A stretch of 33,247 nt of DNA from Candidatus Woesearchaeota archaeon (GTDB lineage: Archaea > Nanobdellota > Nanobdellia > Woesearchaeales > WJKL01), in contig WJJM01000014.1 in assembly GCA_014729675.1 (NCBI GenBank), positions 1-33,247 of the forward strand. The letters run 5' to 3'. Within the stretch, counting starts at the first letter, position 1; the number at the start of each line of letters is the position of its first letter. This document shows positions 17,171 through 25,231 of this stretch, one piece after another. The translations under genes and the position numbers were made by a program. The notes under the pieces are model-generated. The model was not told the DNA's origin and ran no database searches. It saw only the letters and a list, made by a program, of their open reading frames with translations.

Positions 17171-17230
17171 ACTTTGTTATATTGGTTAACCTAAAATTAT
17201 TAAATAGTCTTTAATGTTATATTGGTTAAC
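17171..17230 (-). promoter_or_regulatory. distal promoter module: operator - TATA - operator (90-bp duplicate)
   Basis: Operators at 17175-17190 and 17215-17230 (both TGTTATATTGGTTAAC) flank a TATA-like ATTTAATAAT on the - strand (about 17197-17206). Every element lies exactly 90 bp from its counterpart in the proximal module, so this is a tandem promoter duplication. Confidence 0.65.
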
Positions 17231-17242
17231 AAAAAAGATATC
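17231..17242 (-). terminator. T-rich terminator after the 231-aa gene
   Basis: On the - strand the stop codon at 17243-17245 is followed by GATATCTTTTTTG. The oligo-T tract abuts the distal operator and separates the HerA operon from the next operon. Confidence 0.45.
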
Positions 17243-17938
17243 TCACTTTTCAACAGAGTATATTATCTTGTCAAGAAGAAGTATTGTACCTTTTTCAACA
17301 TCAAAAACAAAGTCATAAGTGCAGCCATTCATCCCAAAAAGAGCGCAAGTGTCGATGCATTCGTCTTTGAATTCAAGACCTTCTGTGTTCTTTACAAAAT
17401 CAACAAATACTTCTTTATCCTGTCCATGCTTTTTTTCCTCTTCAAGAAGAGCTGCAAATGCCTGGATATCTTTAGAATATTGATCCTCACATCTCTGGTC
17501 AAATTCAGGAAGAATATCTTCTCCTTTTAATGAAAATATTATGTCATCAGATGCTAAAAATGGATTGCTTTCTGTATCGCCTGTCTCTTTTACAGCAAAC
17601 CCTGTTATAGCAGAAAGGCTTGGCTTTTCCTGTTCATTGGAATATATAAGATATGATTCTTCCTCATGCTTCAGATATATGTTTACAGAGCCTTCTCCGA
17701 CTATCTTTCCAGAGACCATCATGCTTTTAATAGGAAGAGGCTGTGAGTCTTTAGAAGAAAGAGAGTATACCTGATCATCAAGAACGATTACTTCCAGATC
17801 TTCCATTGAGTAGAGTGCAGGAACATGCCCTGTCACTGAAGGCTTTGATACAAACAAGAATGTAAAAGTAAAAGAAAGGAACAAAAAAACAGCTATCACG
17901 CTTGCCTTTTCCCATCTGTTAAGACTATCTAATACCAT
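17243..17938 (-). CDS. membrane-anchored exported protein, 231 aa
   Basis: Residues about 12-31 are an N-terminal membrane segment (ASVIAVFLFLSFTFTFLF), followed by VTGHVPA. A second motif of the same kind, ITGFAVK, is at 111-117. The rest is predicted extracellular, acidic and strand-rich in its first half. The C-terminal half holds four Cys (RCEDQ, ECIDTC, NGC), likely disulfide bonded. No family is recognised. It is the last gene of the HerA operon, 1 nt after the coiled-coil gene, so it is probably a membrane partner of that system. Confidence 0.8.
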   Translation of the reverse strand: MVLDSLNRWEKASVIAVFLFLSFTFTFLFVSKPSVTGHVPALYSMEDLEVIVLDDQVYSLSSKDSQPLPIKSMMVSGKIVGEGSVNIYLKHEEESYLIYSNEQEKPSLSAITGFAVKETGDTESNPFLASDDIIFSLKGEDILPEFDQRCEDQYSKDIQAFAALLEEEKKHGQDKEVFVDFVKNTEGLEFKDECIDTCALFGMNGCTYDFVFDVEKGTILLLDKIIYSVEK

Positions 17939-17939
17939 C

Positions 17940-18662
17940 TTAAAAAAACCATCTTTTTTTATCTGTATGGGGCTTTATGTTTTTTAATCTTTTGTTTATC
18001 TTATCAATATCTTTTTTCCTTGCAGATTCTTTTAGTTTTTTCTTGAGTTTGTCTATCTCTTTCTGCATAGAATCTATCTCTTTTTGCTTTGCAAAATCCT
18101 CTTTTATAGACTCCATCTCAGAAGAGAATCTTTCAAAAGAAGATTCAAGCTTTTTGCTTAATTCTTTGGATTCCCTGAACTCAACATACTGTTTCTGGAA
18201 CTCATTGAAAAGCTGCTCTGTCTTGACTGAATTTTTTTCTATATCTGCATCCAGTTTTTCCAGCTTTCTCAGCTTATCGTCCATCTTTCTGTCAAGTCTT
18301 GAGACTTTGCTGTAATCAAAATGCTGTATCTTTGATTTCATATGCTTCATCTCCTGGACAAGCGTCTCCTGTATTTTTTTTATAGAATCGAGATTAAGCT
18401 TTATGGAATGTATAGAAAGATCATTGTTCTTGAGCTTCTCTATAAAATCAGGCTTTATCGTCTCAAGAAGGGCATCTTCTTTTTTTGAGGATATCTCAAG
18501 GTCTGTCTCTTTTTTCTGAAGGTCAGAGATTGCCTGCTTAAGCCTGCCTATCTTCTCATTGATGTTGTTAAGGTAAGAGTCCTGATTGTCCTTTGCACTG
18601 TTTAGATATTCATATTTTGATTTCAGTTTTTCTATGTCCTGCAGCATCTCTTTTTTCTTCAT
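17940..18662 (-). CDS. coiled-coil protein of the HerA operon, 240 aa
   Basis: Nearly continuous heptad sequence with no membrane segment or nucleotide-binding motif. The C-terminus is basic and ends in KKRWFF. The gene overlaps the HerA-fusion gene by 4 nt (ATGA) and is followed after 1 nt by the 231-aa membrane protein. Tight coupling suggests a cytoplasmic rod or adaptor that works with the membrane ATPase. The ATPase itself ends in a long helical, basic region that could pair with it; this is inference. Confidence 0.8.
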   Translation of the reverse strand: MKKKEMLQDIEKLKSKYEYLNSAKDNQDSYLNNINEKIGRLKQAISDLQKKETDLEISSKKEDALLETIKPDFIEKLKNNDLSIHSIKLNLDSIKKIQETLVQEMKHMKSKIQHFDYSKVSRLDRKMDDKLRKLEKLDADIEKNSVKTEQLFNEFQKQYVEFRESKELSKKLESSFERFSSEMESIKEDFAKQKEIDSMQKEIDKLKKKLKESARKKDIDKINKRLKNIKPHTDKKRWFF

Positions 18663-21283
18663 GTTTTCTGATTACCTCTCTTTTCTTTGCCATATTCATC
18701 GATTATATCTGCTATATCCTGGTCTGATCTTTTATCAGAGGATGGCTGTTTTTCTGGCCTGTTGTTTTCTTCTTTAATCTTTTGAGTGGACTTGTCTCTG
18801 TCTTTTTTGTTATTTCTTCTGGAGCCTGTAGTTTTTCTTTTCTTTGAGCTGAACTTCCTGTTAACTTTGGGGATAAGGCTTTTTAAGTATATATCAGCAA
18901 CGTCAAACTTGCATTCATCTATCTGTTTTTCTGCAAGTTCAAGCTCTACCTTAAGGTCAAAGAGATTCTTTCTTCTTGAGCTCATAGAGCTGATCTTTGA
19001 CTTCAGTTCAGAGATTATCCTGCTGTAGCGGATGTATCTCTGGAGCTTCTCTTTTTCAAGACCTTCTATTGAATGGCGTACCGGCCTGAAAGCCACGAAG
19101 TAAGGCTTGCCGTTGTTATATGAACTGTTGTTGAACAATCCTGTCCCGGTAGGGGATTTATAGATTGCCCTCAATATCTCCTCTCCATACTTGTCCTTTA
19201 CTCTCTGCATATCTTCTCTGTCGTTTGTTCTCATCTGGACCTCTGTAGATATGTTTGACTCTATAGGGCCAATAAGGTCTTTTGTTACCTGAGATATCAG
19301 AACTATTCCTATGCCCCATTTTCTGAATTCCCTTACAGCCCTTTCAAGCTGAGTGTATGCTGCTTTTGAGCCTCCAAACTTAGGCAGGAGCCTATGGACT
19401 TCGTCAAAGACTAGAAGTGTCTTAAGCTTACTGTGCTCTTTAGGCTGTTTTTTGAATATGTCCTTTATAGTTGCTGAGATGAACCTGTTAAGTTCTTTTG
19501 GCTCCAGCTTGTCAAGAAGGATTATATTCAGGCTGCTGCCAAGGCTACCTATATCAAGGGGTTTTCTTGGATGTTCTATGCGATATATGCTGCTCTTGAA
19601 CTGTTTTGCATCCTGTTTTTTCATTCCAAATTCAGGATATCTCTTAAACATGTCCTTTGAGCTGCATCTTTTTGCAAATCCTGTCCATTGTGATGTAGGG
19701 TCAAACACTATCACCGAGACGCCATTGTCTACAGCTTCTTCCACTATGACCTGTGCTGCTATGGTCTTTCCGCAGCCAGTGGATCCTGATATCAAAGAGT
19801 GTGTCTTGAGATCATCCGGGTAGAGGTATGCATAACGGTCTTTTTCAGCTATCTTTCCGATAGCAAGAGAGTTCTTCCCTTTTTTAGGGAGAGATGAGCT
19901 GTCTATACTCAACGAATATCTTCTTCTCTGGGCAAGCTTGACTCTTGAAAGGATGAACACTATCCAGAGTACAGACAAGAGCAAAGCTAACAATGCAAGT
20001 ATGCCTTTTTCTATGTTAAATATCTTCTGGGCATACCATGGGACATCTACCTTGAATTTTGCAAACAAAGGTATCCTCTTTCCTTTGAATTTTGCATCTA
20101 TATTAAGGACGTATGTTCCTGTCTTAAAATTATCAGGGATGTCCAATTCCTTAGGGATTGAAAGAGCATTCTCAAGGGTTATGTTTTCCTCTTCATAGAT
20201 AACTTCGTTTTTCTGCTGGCTTAGGTTTGTTATGTCTGTAGATGCAGCTCCTGTCAGATAACCCATATAATCTGTGTCTAACCCCATGACAAGATATTTA
20301 AGGAAAACATCTTCTGGATCTTCTGTAACCAAAGGTGCTTTTCTTAGGTTAAGCTTAAATCTTAGTGTATCTCCTGGGTTTATCTTTTGGGTAAGTATAT
20401 CAACATCTATGTCTAAAGTTTCAAGTTCGGGCTTTTCAAGATTTTTTATGACCTTGAATGTAATAGGTATTTCTTTGTAGCTTGTGGAAGATATCAGCAT
20501 CAAGGAGCCATAATATTTGCCTATCGGCTTATTGGCTAATGCAAGAAAATCAAGCTCTTTTTCTCCTGGAGGGACCATTATATATTCAGAATCAAGCAAG
20601 ATAGAATCTTTTAGCTCTTTTGACAGTTCTGCCTTAAGGAATACTGTCTCATCTTCATTGTTGGAGAGGGTTATCTTTATGTTCCTGAACTCGTCCTCCT
20701 GCAGCTCTATGAAGAGGTCTTCGATATCTGCATTGAAATCGTCCTGCTGCTCAGTTATGTTTGTCAATCTTTCAATCTCAGCCTGAAGCTCTCTTATCTT
20801 TCTAGAACTGCCTCCACCTCCTCCCCCGCCTCCTGAAGAAGATGTTGAAGAAGGGCATGTTCCGCAGTCAGACTGACAGTTGGCGCATGACTCTCCTGTG
20901 TTGCAGAGATTATCTCCACAGTAAGGGGACAAGGAGATGGTTACTATTGCTGATGAAGTTGAGCCTCCATCTGAGGCAGTTATGTTTGCATAAGTTATTC
21001 CAGTGTCAGACAGAGTGGAGTTCCACTGGCCTGTTGAATTTAAAGGATGTGTAAAGTTTATTGTTATATTGTCATTGTTAGGGTCTGATACAGAATATGA
21101 TAGGTCTACTATATCTCCTGCATCTCCAGTGTAGTTGGAATATTGTATTATTGGTGCTTGATTTGATATGTTGAATGAGCCGGATGTTTTTATAGCATGG
21201 CCTGTTATCACAGTAAAAGCACTTGCAGTACCAGCCAGTATAATTATAAGTACAATATATAACAGTTTGTTTTTTGTTATCAT
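18659..21283 (-). CDS. transmembrane HerA/FtsK-class ATPase fused to an extracellular domain, 874 aa
   Basis: Residues 8-25 are an N-terminal signal/anchor followed by ITGHAIK. An Ig/cadherin-like domain spans about 40-118. A Cys-rich module (CGDNLCNTGESCANC, 122-143) precedes an eight-Gly linker and a short coil (161-195). A second extracellular beta-rich region reaches about 415. Residues 427-447 are a membrane segment. The cytoplasmic part holds Walker A GSTGCGKT (500-507), Walker B LLVFDEVH (623-630), and a conserved-looking SQVTKDLIGP, as in HerA/DUF87 and VirB4/VirD4-type motor ATPases. The C-terminus (745-874) is helical and basic. ATP hydrolysis is expected because both Walker motifs are intact. 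Such motors move DNA or proteins; the surface fusion suggests external contact controls it. The gene overlaps its upstream AbrB-like and downstream coiled-coil genes by 4 nt each. Confidence 0.9.
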   Translation of the reverse strand: MITKNKLLYIVLIIILAGTASAFTVITGHAIKTSGSFNISNQAPIIQYSNYTGDAGDIVDLSYSVSDPNNDNITINFTHPLNSTGQWNSTLSDTGITYANITASDGGSTSSAIVTISLSPYCGDNLCNTGESCANCQSDCGTCPSSTSSSGGGGGGGGSSRKIRELQAEIERLTNITEQQDDFNADIEDLFIELQEDEFRNIKITLSNNEDETVFLKAELSKELKDSILLDSEYIMVPPGEKELDFLALANKPIGKYYGSLMLISSTSYKEIPITFKVIKNLEKPELETLDIDVDILTQKINPGDTLRFKLNLRKAPLVTEDPEDVFLKYLVMGLDTDYMGYLTGAASTDITNLSQQKNEVIYEEENITLENALSIPKELDIPDNFKTGTYVLNIDAKFKGKRIPLFAKFKVDVPWYAQKIFNIEKGILALLALLLSVLWIVFILSRVKLAQRRRYSLSIDSSSLPKKGKNSLAIGKIAEKDRYAYLYPDDLKTHSLISGSTGCGKTIAAQVIVEEAVDNGVSVIVFDPTSQWTGFAKRCSSKDMFKRYPEFGMKKQDAKQFKSSIYRIEHPRKPLDIGSLGSSLNIILLDKLEPKELNRFISATIKDIFKKQPKEHSKLKTLLVFDEVHRLLPKFGGSKAAYTQLERAVREFRKWGIGIVLISQVTKDLIGPIESNISTEVQMRTNDREDMQRVKDKYGEEILRAIYKSPTGTGLFNNSSYNNGKPYFVAFRPVRHSIEGLEKEKLQRYIRYSRIISELKSKISSMSSRRKNLFDLKVELELAEKQIDECKFDVADIYLKSLIPKVNRKFSSKKRKTTGSRRNNKKDRDKSTQKIKEENNRPEKQPSSDKRSDQDIADIIDEYGKEKRGNQKT

Positions 21284-21426
21284 TTTTTCTTGAATTTCAG
21301 CAAAAATCCTTTTTTATGTTTTTTAAAATCTAGCTCCATGCCTTTTTCTAATTCTTCATATTCGGCAATAAGTTTAGGAATAGTAACTACTAGCTGTCCT
21401 GATGGAAGTTTTTGTATCTTTACCAT
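21280..21426 (-). CDS. small AbrB/SpoVT-like swapped-hairpin DNA-binding protein, 48 aa
   Basis: Too short for the ORF track. The frame reads MVKIQKLPSGQLVVTIPKLI, then AEYEELEKGMELDF and a Lys-rich end (GFLLKFKKK). The pattern K-L-x-S-G-Q-L-V-x-T-I-P-K followed by L-x-K-G-x-x-L-x-F is the classic AbrB/MazE swapped-hairpin fold, which dimerises and binds AT-rich DNA. The stop overlaps the start of the HerA-fusion gene (ATGA), so it is the first gene of that operon. A 20-bp AT palindrome lies 12 nt upstream of its ATG and is a candidate autoregulatory site. It may be an antitoxin-like or purely regulatory protein; no toxin is adjacent. Confidence 0.85.
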   Translation of the reverse strand: MVKIQKLPSGQLVVTIPKLIAEYEELEKGMELDFKKHKKGFLLKFKKK

Positions 21427-21516
21427 ACTATTATTTTAAATATTAAATTTAATATTTTATTTATTAATTATTATAATATTTTATTTAATAGTATAAATAT
21501 GTTTCGATTATTGAAT
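21427..21516 (-). promoter_or_regulatory. AT-rich promoter region with 20-bp palindrome upstream of the AbrB-HerA operon
   Basis: AAATATTAAATTTAATATTT at 21438-21457 is a perfect palindrome. AATATTTTATTTA occurs twice (21451-21463, 21475-21487). Several TATA-like sequences are present, so the exact promoter cannot be fixed. This gap also ends operon B, whose last stop codon is at 21517. Confidence 0.5.
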
Positions 21517-21993
21517 CTAATCAAACAAGGTTCTAAAAAATCCAAATAGTCTGCTGATCAGACCTTTGCCTTTGTTGTATGCTATGAATGCTCCTGTGGG
21601 AGTTGATTCCTTCTCAGAATATTCAAATTTTACAGAGTTTTTATCTGATGTCGAGGAATCATATGCTTTGACTTCTGCTGTGTATATCCCATAATCCGAT
21701 AACTCTGTCTTGTATATGTATAATGCTTCTGTTCCAGAAGATGAATCAAGTTCAGCAGGGCTGAATTCTTTTATTATGGAACTATCTTTTGACAGCTGCA
21801 CCTCTACATCTTCTATATCCTTAAAACTGTTCTGATCAGAAACCTTTGCCTTGACTGTCAGAAGATTCCCATTTATGTCTGTTGTTACAAGTTGAACATC
21901 TATAGGAGAATTTTTTATATCTACGCTTGCTGTAGATGATATTGCTGAAACAGAAGGCATAAGCAAGATTAAGATCAAAAAAAACCTGATCAT
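21517..21993 (-). CDS. small exported Ig-like protein, 158 aa
   Basis: Residues 1-17 are a signal peptide (MIRFFLILILLMPSVSA). Residues about 22-128 look like one Ig-like beta sandwich (VQLVTTDINGNLLTVKAKVSD; GIYTAEVKAYD). The end carries PTGAFIA (132-138) and a short amphipathic segment (LISRLFGFFRTLF) that could lie on the membrane. The start overlaps the 197-aa gene by 4 nt. It is the last gene of operon B. Function unknown; probably an accessory envelope protein. Confidence 0.8.
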   Translation of the reverse strand: MIRFFLILILLMPSVSAISSTASVDIKNSPIDVQLVTTDINGNLLTVKAKVSDQNSFKDIEDVEVQLSKDSSIIKEFSPAELDSSSGTEALYIYKTELSDYGIYTAEVKAYDSSTSDKNSVKFEYSEKESTPTGAFIAYNKGKGLISRLFGFFRTLFD

Positions 21994-22583
21994 TTTTTCT
22001 TTTTGGCTTTTTTAGGAGTTTTCTTTTGTTTAGTATCTATGGTTTTCTTATCAGCACTACCTTTCTTTTTCTTTATGATGTAAAGTATGATATATGCTGC
22101 TGCTATAAATGCAACTGCTATAAGGACTATCATAAAAACTGAGATAGGCTTTTCAGGTTCTACAGTCATATTTTCTCTTTCTCTTTCAAGGACAACATTC
22201 ACTGTTATCGGAAGACCGCATGTATCTTTCTTTACTGAAGTTCCTGCTGCACTTGAAGAAGGCTGGCAGGAAACGCAGAAATTCTGCACATATGTTCCTA
22301 TGTTTTTAGGAGCTGTAACTGTTCCATAAACTTCTTTTATAGAACCTGCAGAGACAATTATAGTATCTTCATCAAACTCAACATCCAAGGCAGTATCTTC
22401 TTCTATAGAAGGAATGCATTCCATATCTTCCTGACTTTCTATCGCCTGGACCTGGAACTTGAAACGCCCTGATTCTCCTTTCAGAAGATTAAGTTCTGAA
22501 GGAAGAGGATTTGTTACACCTGCAAAAGCCAGCTGTGAGAGTATTATAAGTCCTATGATGATATATATTATCTTTGTTTTCAT
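21990..22583 (-). CDS. exported protein with beta domain, C-terminal membrane anchor and basic tail, 197 aa
   Basis: Residues 1-21 are a signal peptide. Residues 25-130 form an exported beta-rich domain with four or five Cys (MECIPS, NFCVSCQ, DTCGLP), of the kind that contacts other envelope proteins. Residues about 147-169 are a membrane segment (FMIVLIAVAFIAAAYIILYII), followed by a Lys-rich cytoplasmic tail (TPKKAKKKK). The gene follows the 855-aa gene by 8 nt with a GAGGTAAAG ribosome binding site. The layout (signal, one beta domain, anchor, basic tail) resembles membrane proteins that hold surface proteins in Gram-positive WxL clusters, but no homology is claimed. Confidence 0.8.
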   Translation of the reverse strand: MKTKIIYIIIGLIILSQLAFAGVTNPLPSELNLLKGESGRFKFQVQAIESQEDMECIPSIEEDTALDVEFDEDTIIVSAGSIKEVYGTVTAPKNIGTYVQNFCVSCQPSSSAAGTSVKKDTCGLPITVNVVLERERENMTVEPEKPISVFMIVLIAVAFIAAAYIILYIIKKKKGSADKKTIDTKQKKTPKKAKKKK

Positions 22584-22591
22584 CTTTACCT

Positions 22592-25159
22592 CTATGATAT
22601 TGTTATTGTTATTGTTGCATTATAAGTTCCTGCCTGAAGTCCAAAAGGCGGAGCTATATGATAGTAAGTGTCAAGAGTCTCATCTAAAGCAGGGTTATCG
22701 CATGATGATGATGAGCATACCTGAAGGCCTGAAGCAGGCTCAAATGTCCTTTGTGTTGAGTCTAGATAAACAGGAGCGATAGTGCCTGATTCTGATGAAT
22801 ATGAATTGTCATCATCTATCTGCATATCTGTTCCGTTCAATGTCCATGTATCTGTGCCTGAAGTTGGATCAGAGATATTCCATTGTATATTCAGATTGTC
22901 ATTTCCCCAATTGGTCATAGTTGCCAATGAAGTGCCGTCATTCCACTGACCAAGTGAAGGGGATCCATCTCCCAGAGTTATAATTGAAGGATAATCAACT
23001 GCTTTTACAGTTCCAAACTCCCATGAGGAACCGATCTCTGGATCTGCAAGCCTTTGACCTGCCTGGGAGGAAACATTTGCATAAATCTTATAATCTGAGT
23101 TTGGAGACTGGAAAAATTCAGGGCCATCTGTCTTGTTTGCTGAAAAAGTATAAGTACATTCAGAACCTGACCTTTCTATAGAATCAAGCTCCCAGCTGTA
23201 GTCTGCTGTTGAAGGGAAGCAAGAGCCTGTATCAAGACAAAGGTAGATATAAGCTGTGCTTGATGTATCGCAGTCATTATCTGCATCTTCTGCTGTTACT
23301 TTTACAGCGACTGCCGCATTTGAGTGTTCTATAGGTGTTAAAGCACATGAAGAGGAAGTGCAGCTTGAATATGCTCCACCATTGTCTGTCATTGAAATAT
23401 CTGTGATGTCTGGGAGAGAGTCATATAATGTTAATGTTGTGTTGTAATAATCTGAAGTTCCTCCTGTGTTTCCGTCTGTGGTCCAGATGCTTGCATAGAC
23501 TGTGTTGTTTGCATAATCTCCTGAAGGAGTTCCCCAGGGTATTGCAGAATCTACTGTCTCTCCTGCTTTGTCTGCATTGTCATTTGATTCATATGTTCCA
23601 TCTCCATAAGATGTTCCCACTCTTATATGATATGTTAGGGAATCTGCAGGCCAATGATCATCTGTTCCGTCATCTGCATCTGTAGCTGTCCATGACAGGG
23701 TTGGTGTTGGATTATGAGTTGATAAAGGGGATAATGATGAGGGTGTGGATGGGATGCTGTTTATAAGATTAAAGCTTGTATCTAATGGTGTTCCGTTTTC
23801 TGAACCATCATCAGGAGTTAATCTTAGATAATATGTTCTGCTTGTTCCTGAATGAAAAATGCCTGATACTGCACTTACATCATCTGAAGAAGATGTTGAA
23901 GAATATGCATCACAGTTGTTTGAGTCTCTTTTTCCTGAAGATGTTGCTATGCATATATGTGTTGTTACATCATCTCCATCATTGTCAAAGGTTGCCCATC
24001 TTAGATTAGGAGTTGAATCATGAGTATCTGGTGTTCCTGCTGAATCCCAGCTTGAAGCTCCGTCCTGTACTTCAAATCCTGAAATTGATGGGGCAGAATT
24101 TGTTATAGTCACTGAAGAACTGTTTACAGCAGTTCCTGCAAGACCATGCTGATCTTTTGGAGTTATCTCACAGATCCATTCTTCATCTGCAGCAGTGTTT
24201 GAAGAATCTATAGTTACAGTTGTAATGCCTCCCTGCAACACTCCGTCTTTATACCATCTGAATGTTGATGAGCCTTCTGAATCAGTATCTGAGTCAGAGA
24301 AACTATATGTGCATGTAAGATCTTGGGATGAGGATGGGGTTGAAGGTGATATCTCTACAGAGCTTGCTGATGGAGCATGATTTACATAAAATGTATGGGA
24401 ATATGAAGATGAGCATTGTCCTGGGCATGAGTTGTCATCTGGAGGGCAGTCGCAGACAAAGAAATATGCTGTATTTGATGTTGAGTCTGACTGCTGGGCA
24501 GTATATGTGCAGCTAAGAGATGAATCGTCTGAATATGTTGAATTGTGCTCGTTGCAGTATTCATCTGCTGTGCATGTTCCATCTGTATCTATAGAATTTG
24601 TACTGCATACTCTTAAATTATGAGCGTCTTCTGAATCAGTATCTGAATGAGAGGACATTGAGAAAGTTATTGTTTCTCCTACATCTTTGTCTCCGTCATT
24701 AGATGCATCTGATGTCTGGCCTGAGATAGTGGGAAGAGCATCTGTCAGTGTAAAAGAGATTGATGTGTTTGCTGTTCCGTTGGTTGTCCCATCATTTGGA
24801 ACAAGTTTAACATAATAGTTTCTTGAAGCTGTGCCCCATGTATAATCCCAGTTTGATTCTAGTTGAGTAAAAGCATACTGGGGATCTGCATCTGGACCTG
24901 TATTGACAACATCGCAGGAATCATCATCTGTATCTGCTGAGATGCATATATAAGTAGAGATAGGATCTCCGTTTACATCTGAACCTTCTGTCCATGAGAA
25001 TATCTGGGACTTGTTATGGGTTGTTTCTGGAGTCCATGAAGAAGGGGCTGGAGGAGCAGAGTTTCCCACATTAAATGTTCCTACAGGGGATTCTGTCTCA
25101 GCGATAACAATAGGAAGAATAAAAATAAACAATAAAGCTATAGTTATCTCTTTTTTCAT
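22592..25159 (-). CDS. large secreted Ig/Fn3-repeat surface protein, 855 aa
   Basis: Residues 1-20 are a signal peptide. At least six Ig/cadherin-like repeats follow, recognised by recurring NSAPP/PSxS starts and by ICISADTDDDSC/ICIATSSGKRDSNNC pairs, which are internal repeats of one domain type. Asp/Asn-rich loops suggest calcium binding. The last 130 residues form a separate beta domain ending AGTYNATITITIS, without a membrane anchor, so the protein must be held by partners, perhaps the two small proteins encoded downstream. It has its own TATA box (25191-25202) and a leader of about 10 nt. Role inferred: adhesin or S-layer-associated protein. Confidence 0.85.
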   Translation of the reverse strand: MKKEITIALLFIFILPIVIAETESPVGTFNVGNSAPPAPSSWTPETTHNKSQIFSWTEGSDVNGDPISTYICISADTDDDSCDVVNTGPDADPQYAFTQLESNWDYTWGTASRNYYVKLVPNDGTTNGTANTSISFTLTDALPTISGQTSDASNDGDKDVGETITFSMSSHSDTDSEDAHNLRVCSTNSIDTDGTCTADEYCNEHNSTYSDDSSLSCTYTAQQSDSTSNTAYFFVCDCPPDDNSCPGQCSSSYSHTFYVNHAPSASSVEISPSTPSSSQDLTCTYSFSDSDTDSEGSSTFRWYKDGVLQGGITTVTIDSSNTAADEEWICEITPKDQHGLAGTAVNSSSVTITNSAPSISGFEVQDGASSWDSAGTPDTHDSTPNLRWATFDNDGDDVTTHICIATSSGKRDSNNCDAYSSTSSSDDVSAVSGIFHSGTSRTYYLRLTPDDGSENGTPLDTSFNLINSIPSTPSSLSPLSTHNPTPTLSWTATDADDGTDDHWPADSLTYHIRVGTSYGDGTYESNDNADKAGETVDSAIPWGTPSGDYANNTVYASIWTTDGNTGGTSDYYNTTLTLYDSLPDITDISMTDNGGAYSSCTSSSCALTPIEHSNAAVAVKVTAEDADNDCDTSSTAYIYLCLDTGSCFPSTADYSWELDSIERSGSECTYTFSANKTDGPEFFQSPNSDYKIYANVSSQAGQRLADPEIGSSWEFGTVKAVDYPSIITLGDGSPSLGQWNDGTSLATMTNWGNDNLNIQWNISDPTSGTDTWTLNGTDMQIDDDNSYSSESGTIAPVYLDSTQRTFEPASGLQVCSSSSCDNPALDETLDTYYHIAPPFGLQAGTYNATITITIS

Positions 25160-25190
25160 AATATACCCTCTTTATTTTTTGTTGATTAGG

Positions 25191-25202
25191 TTATTTATAT
25201 AC
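25191..25202 (-). promoter_or_regulatory. TATA box of the 855-aa gene operon
   Basis: GTATATAAATAA on the - strand, centred about 37 nt before the ATG at 25159. GAGGGTAT close to the ATG is the probable ribosome binding site. Confidence 0.55.
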
Positions 25203-25231
25203 TTTTTGTTTTTTTTTCGGCTGCTTTTTGG

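Noticed and set aside
17085-17230. Four short repeats as a CRISPR array
   Set aside because: Repeats are only 16 bp and imperfect, spacers are 24 and 34 bp, no cas genes are near, and TATA boxes sit between the repeats; operators fit better.
17222-17530. + strand ORF of 102 aa starting inside the distal operator
   Set aside because: It is antisense to the 231-aa gene, which has a clear membrane anchor, operon context and terminator; the antisense translation has no domain pattern.
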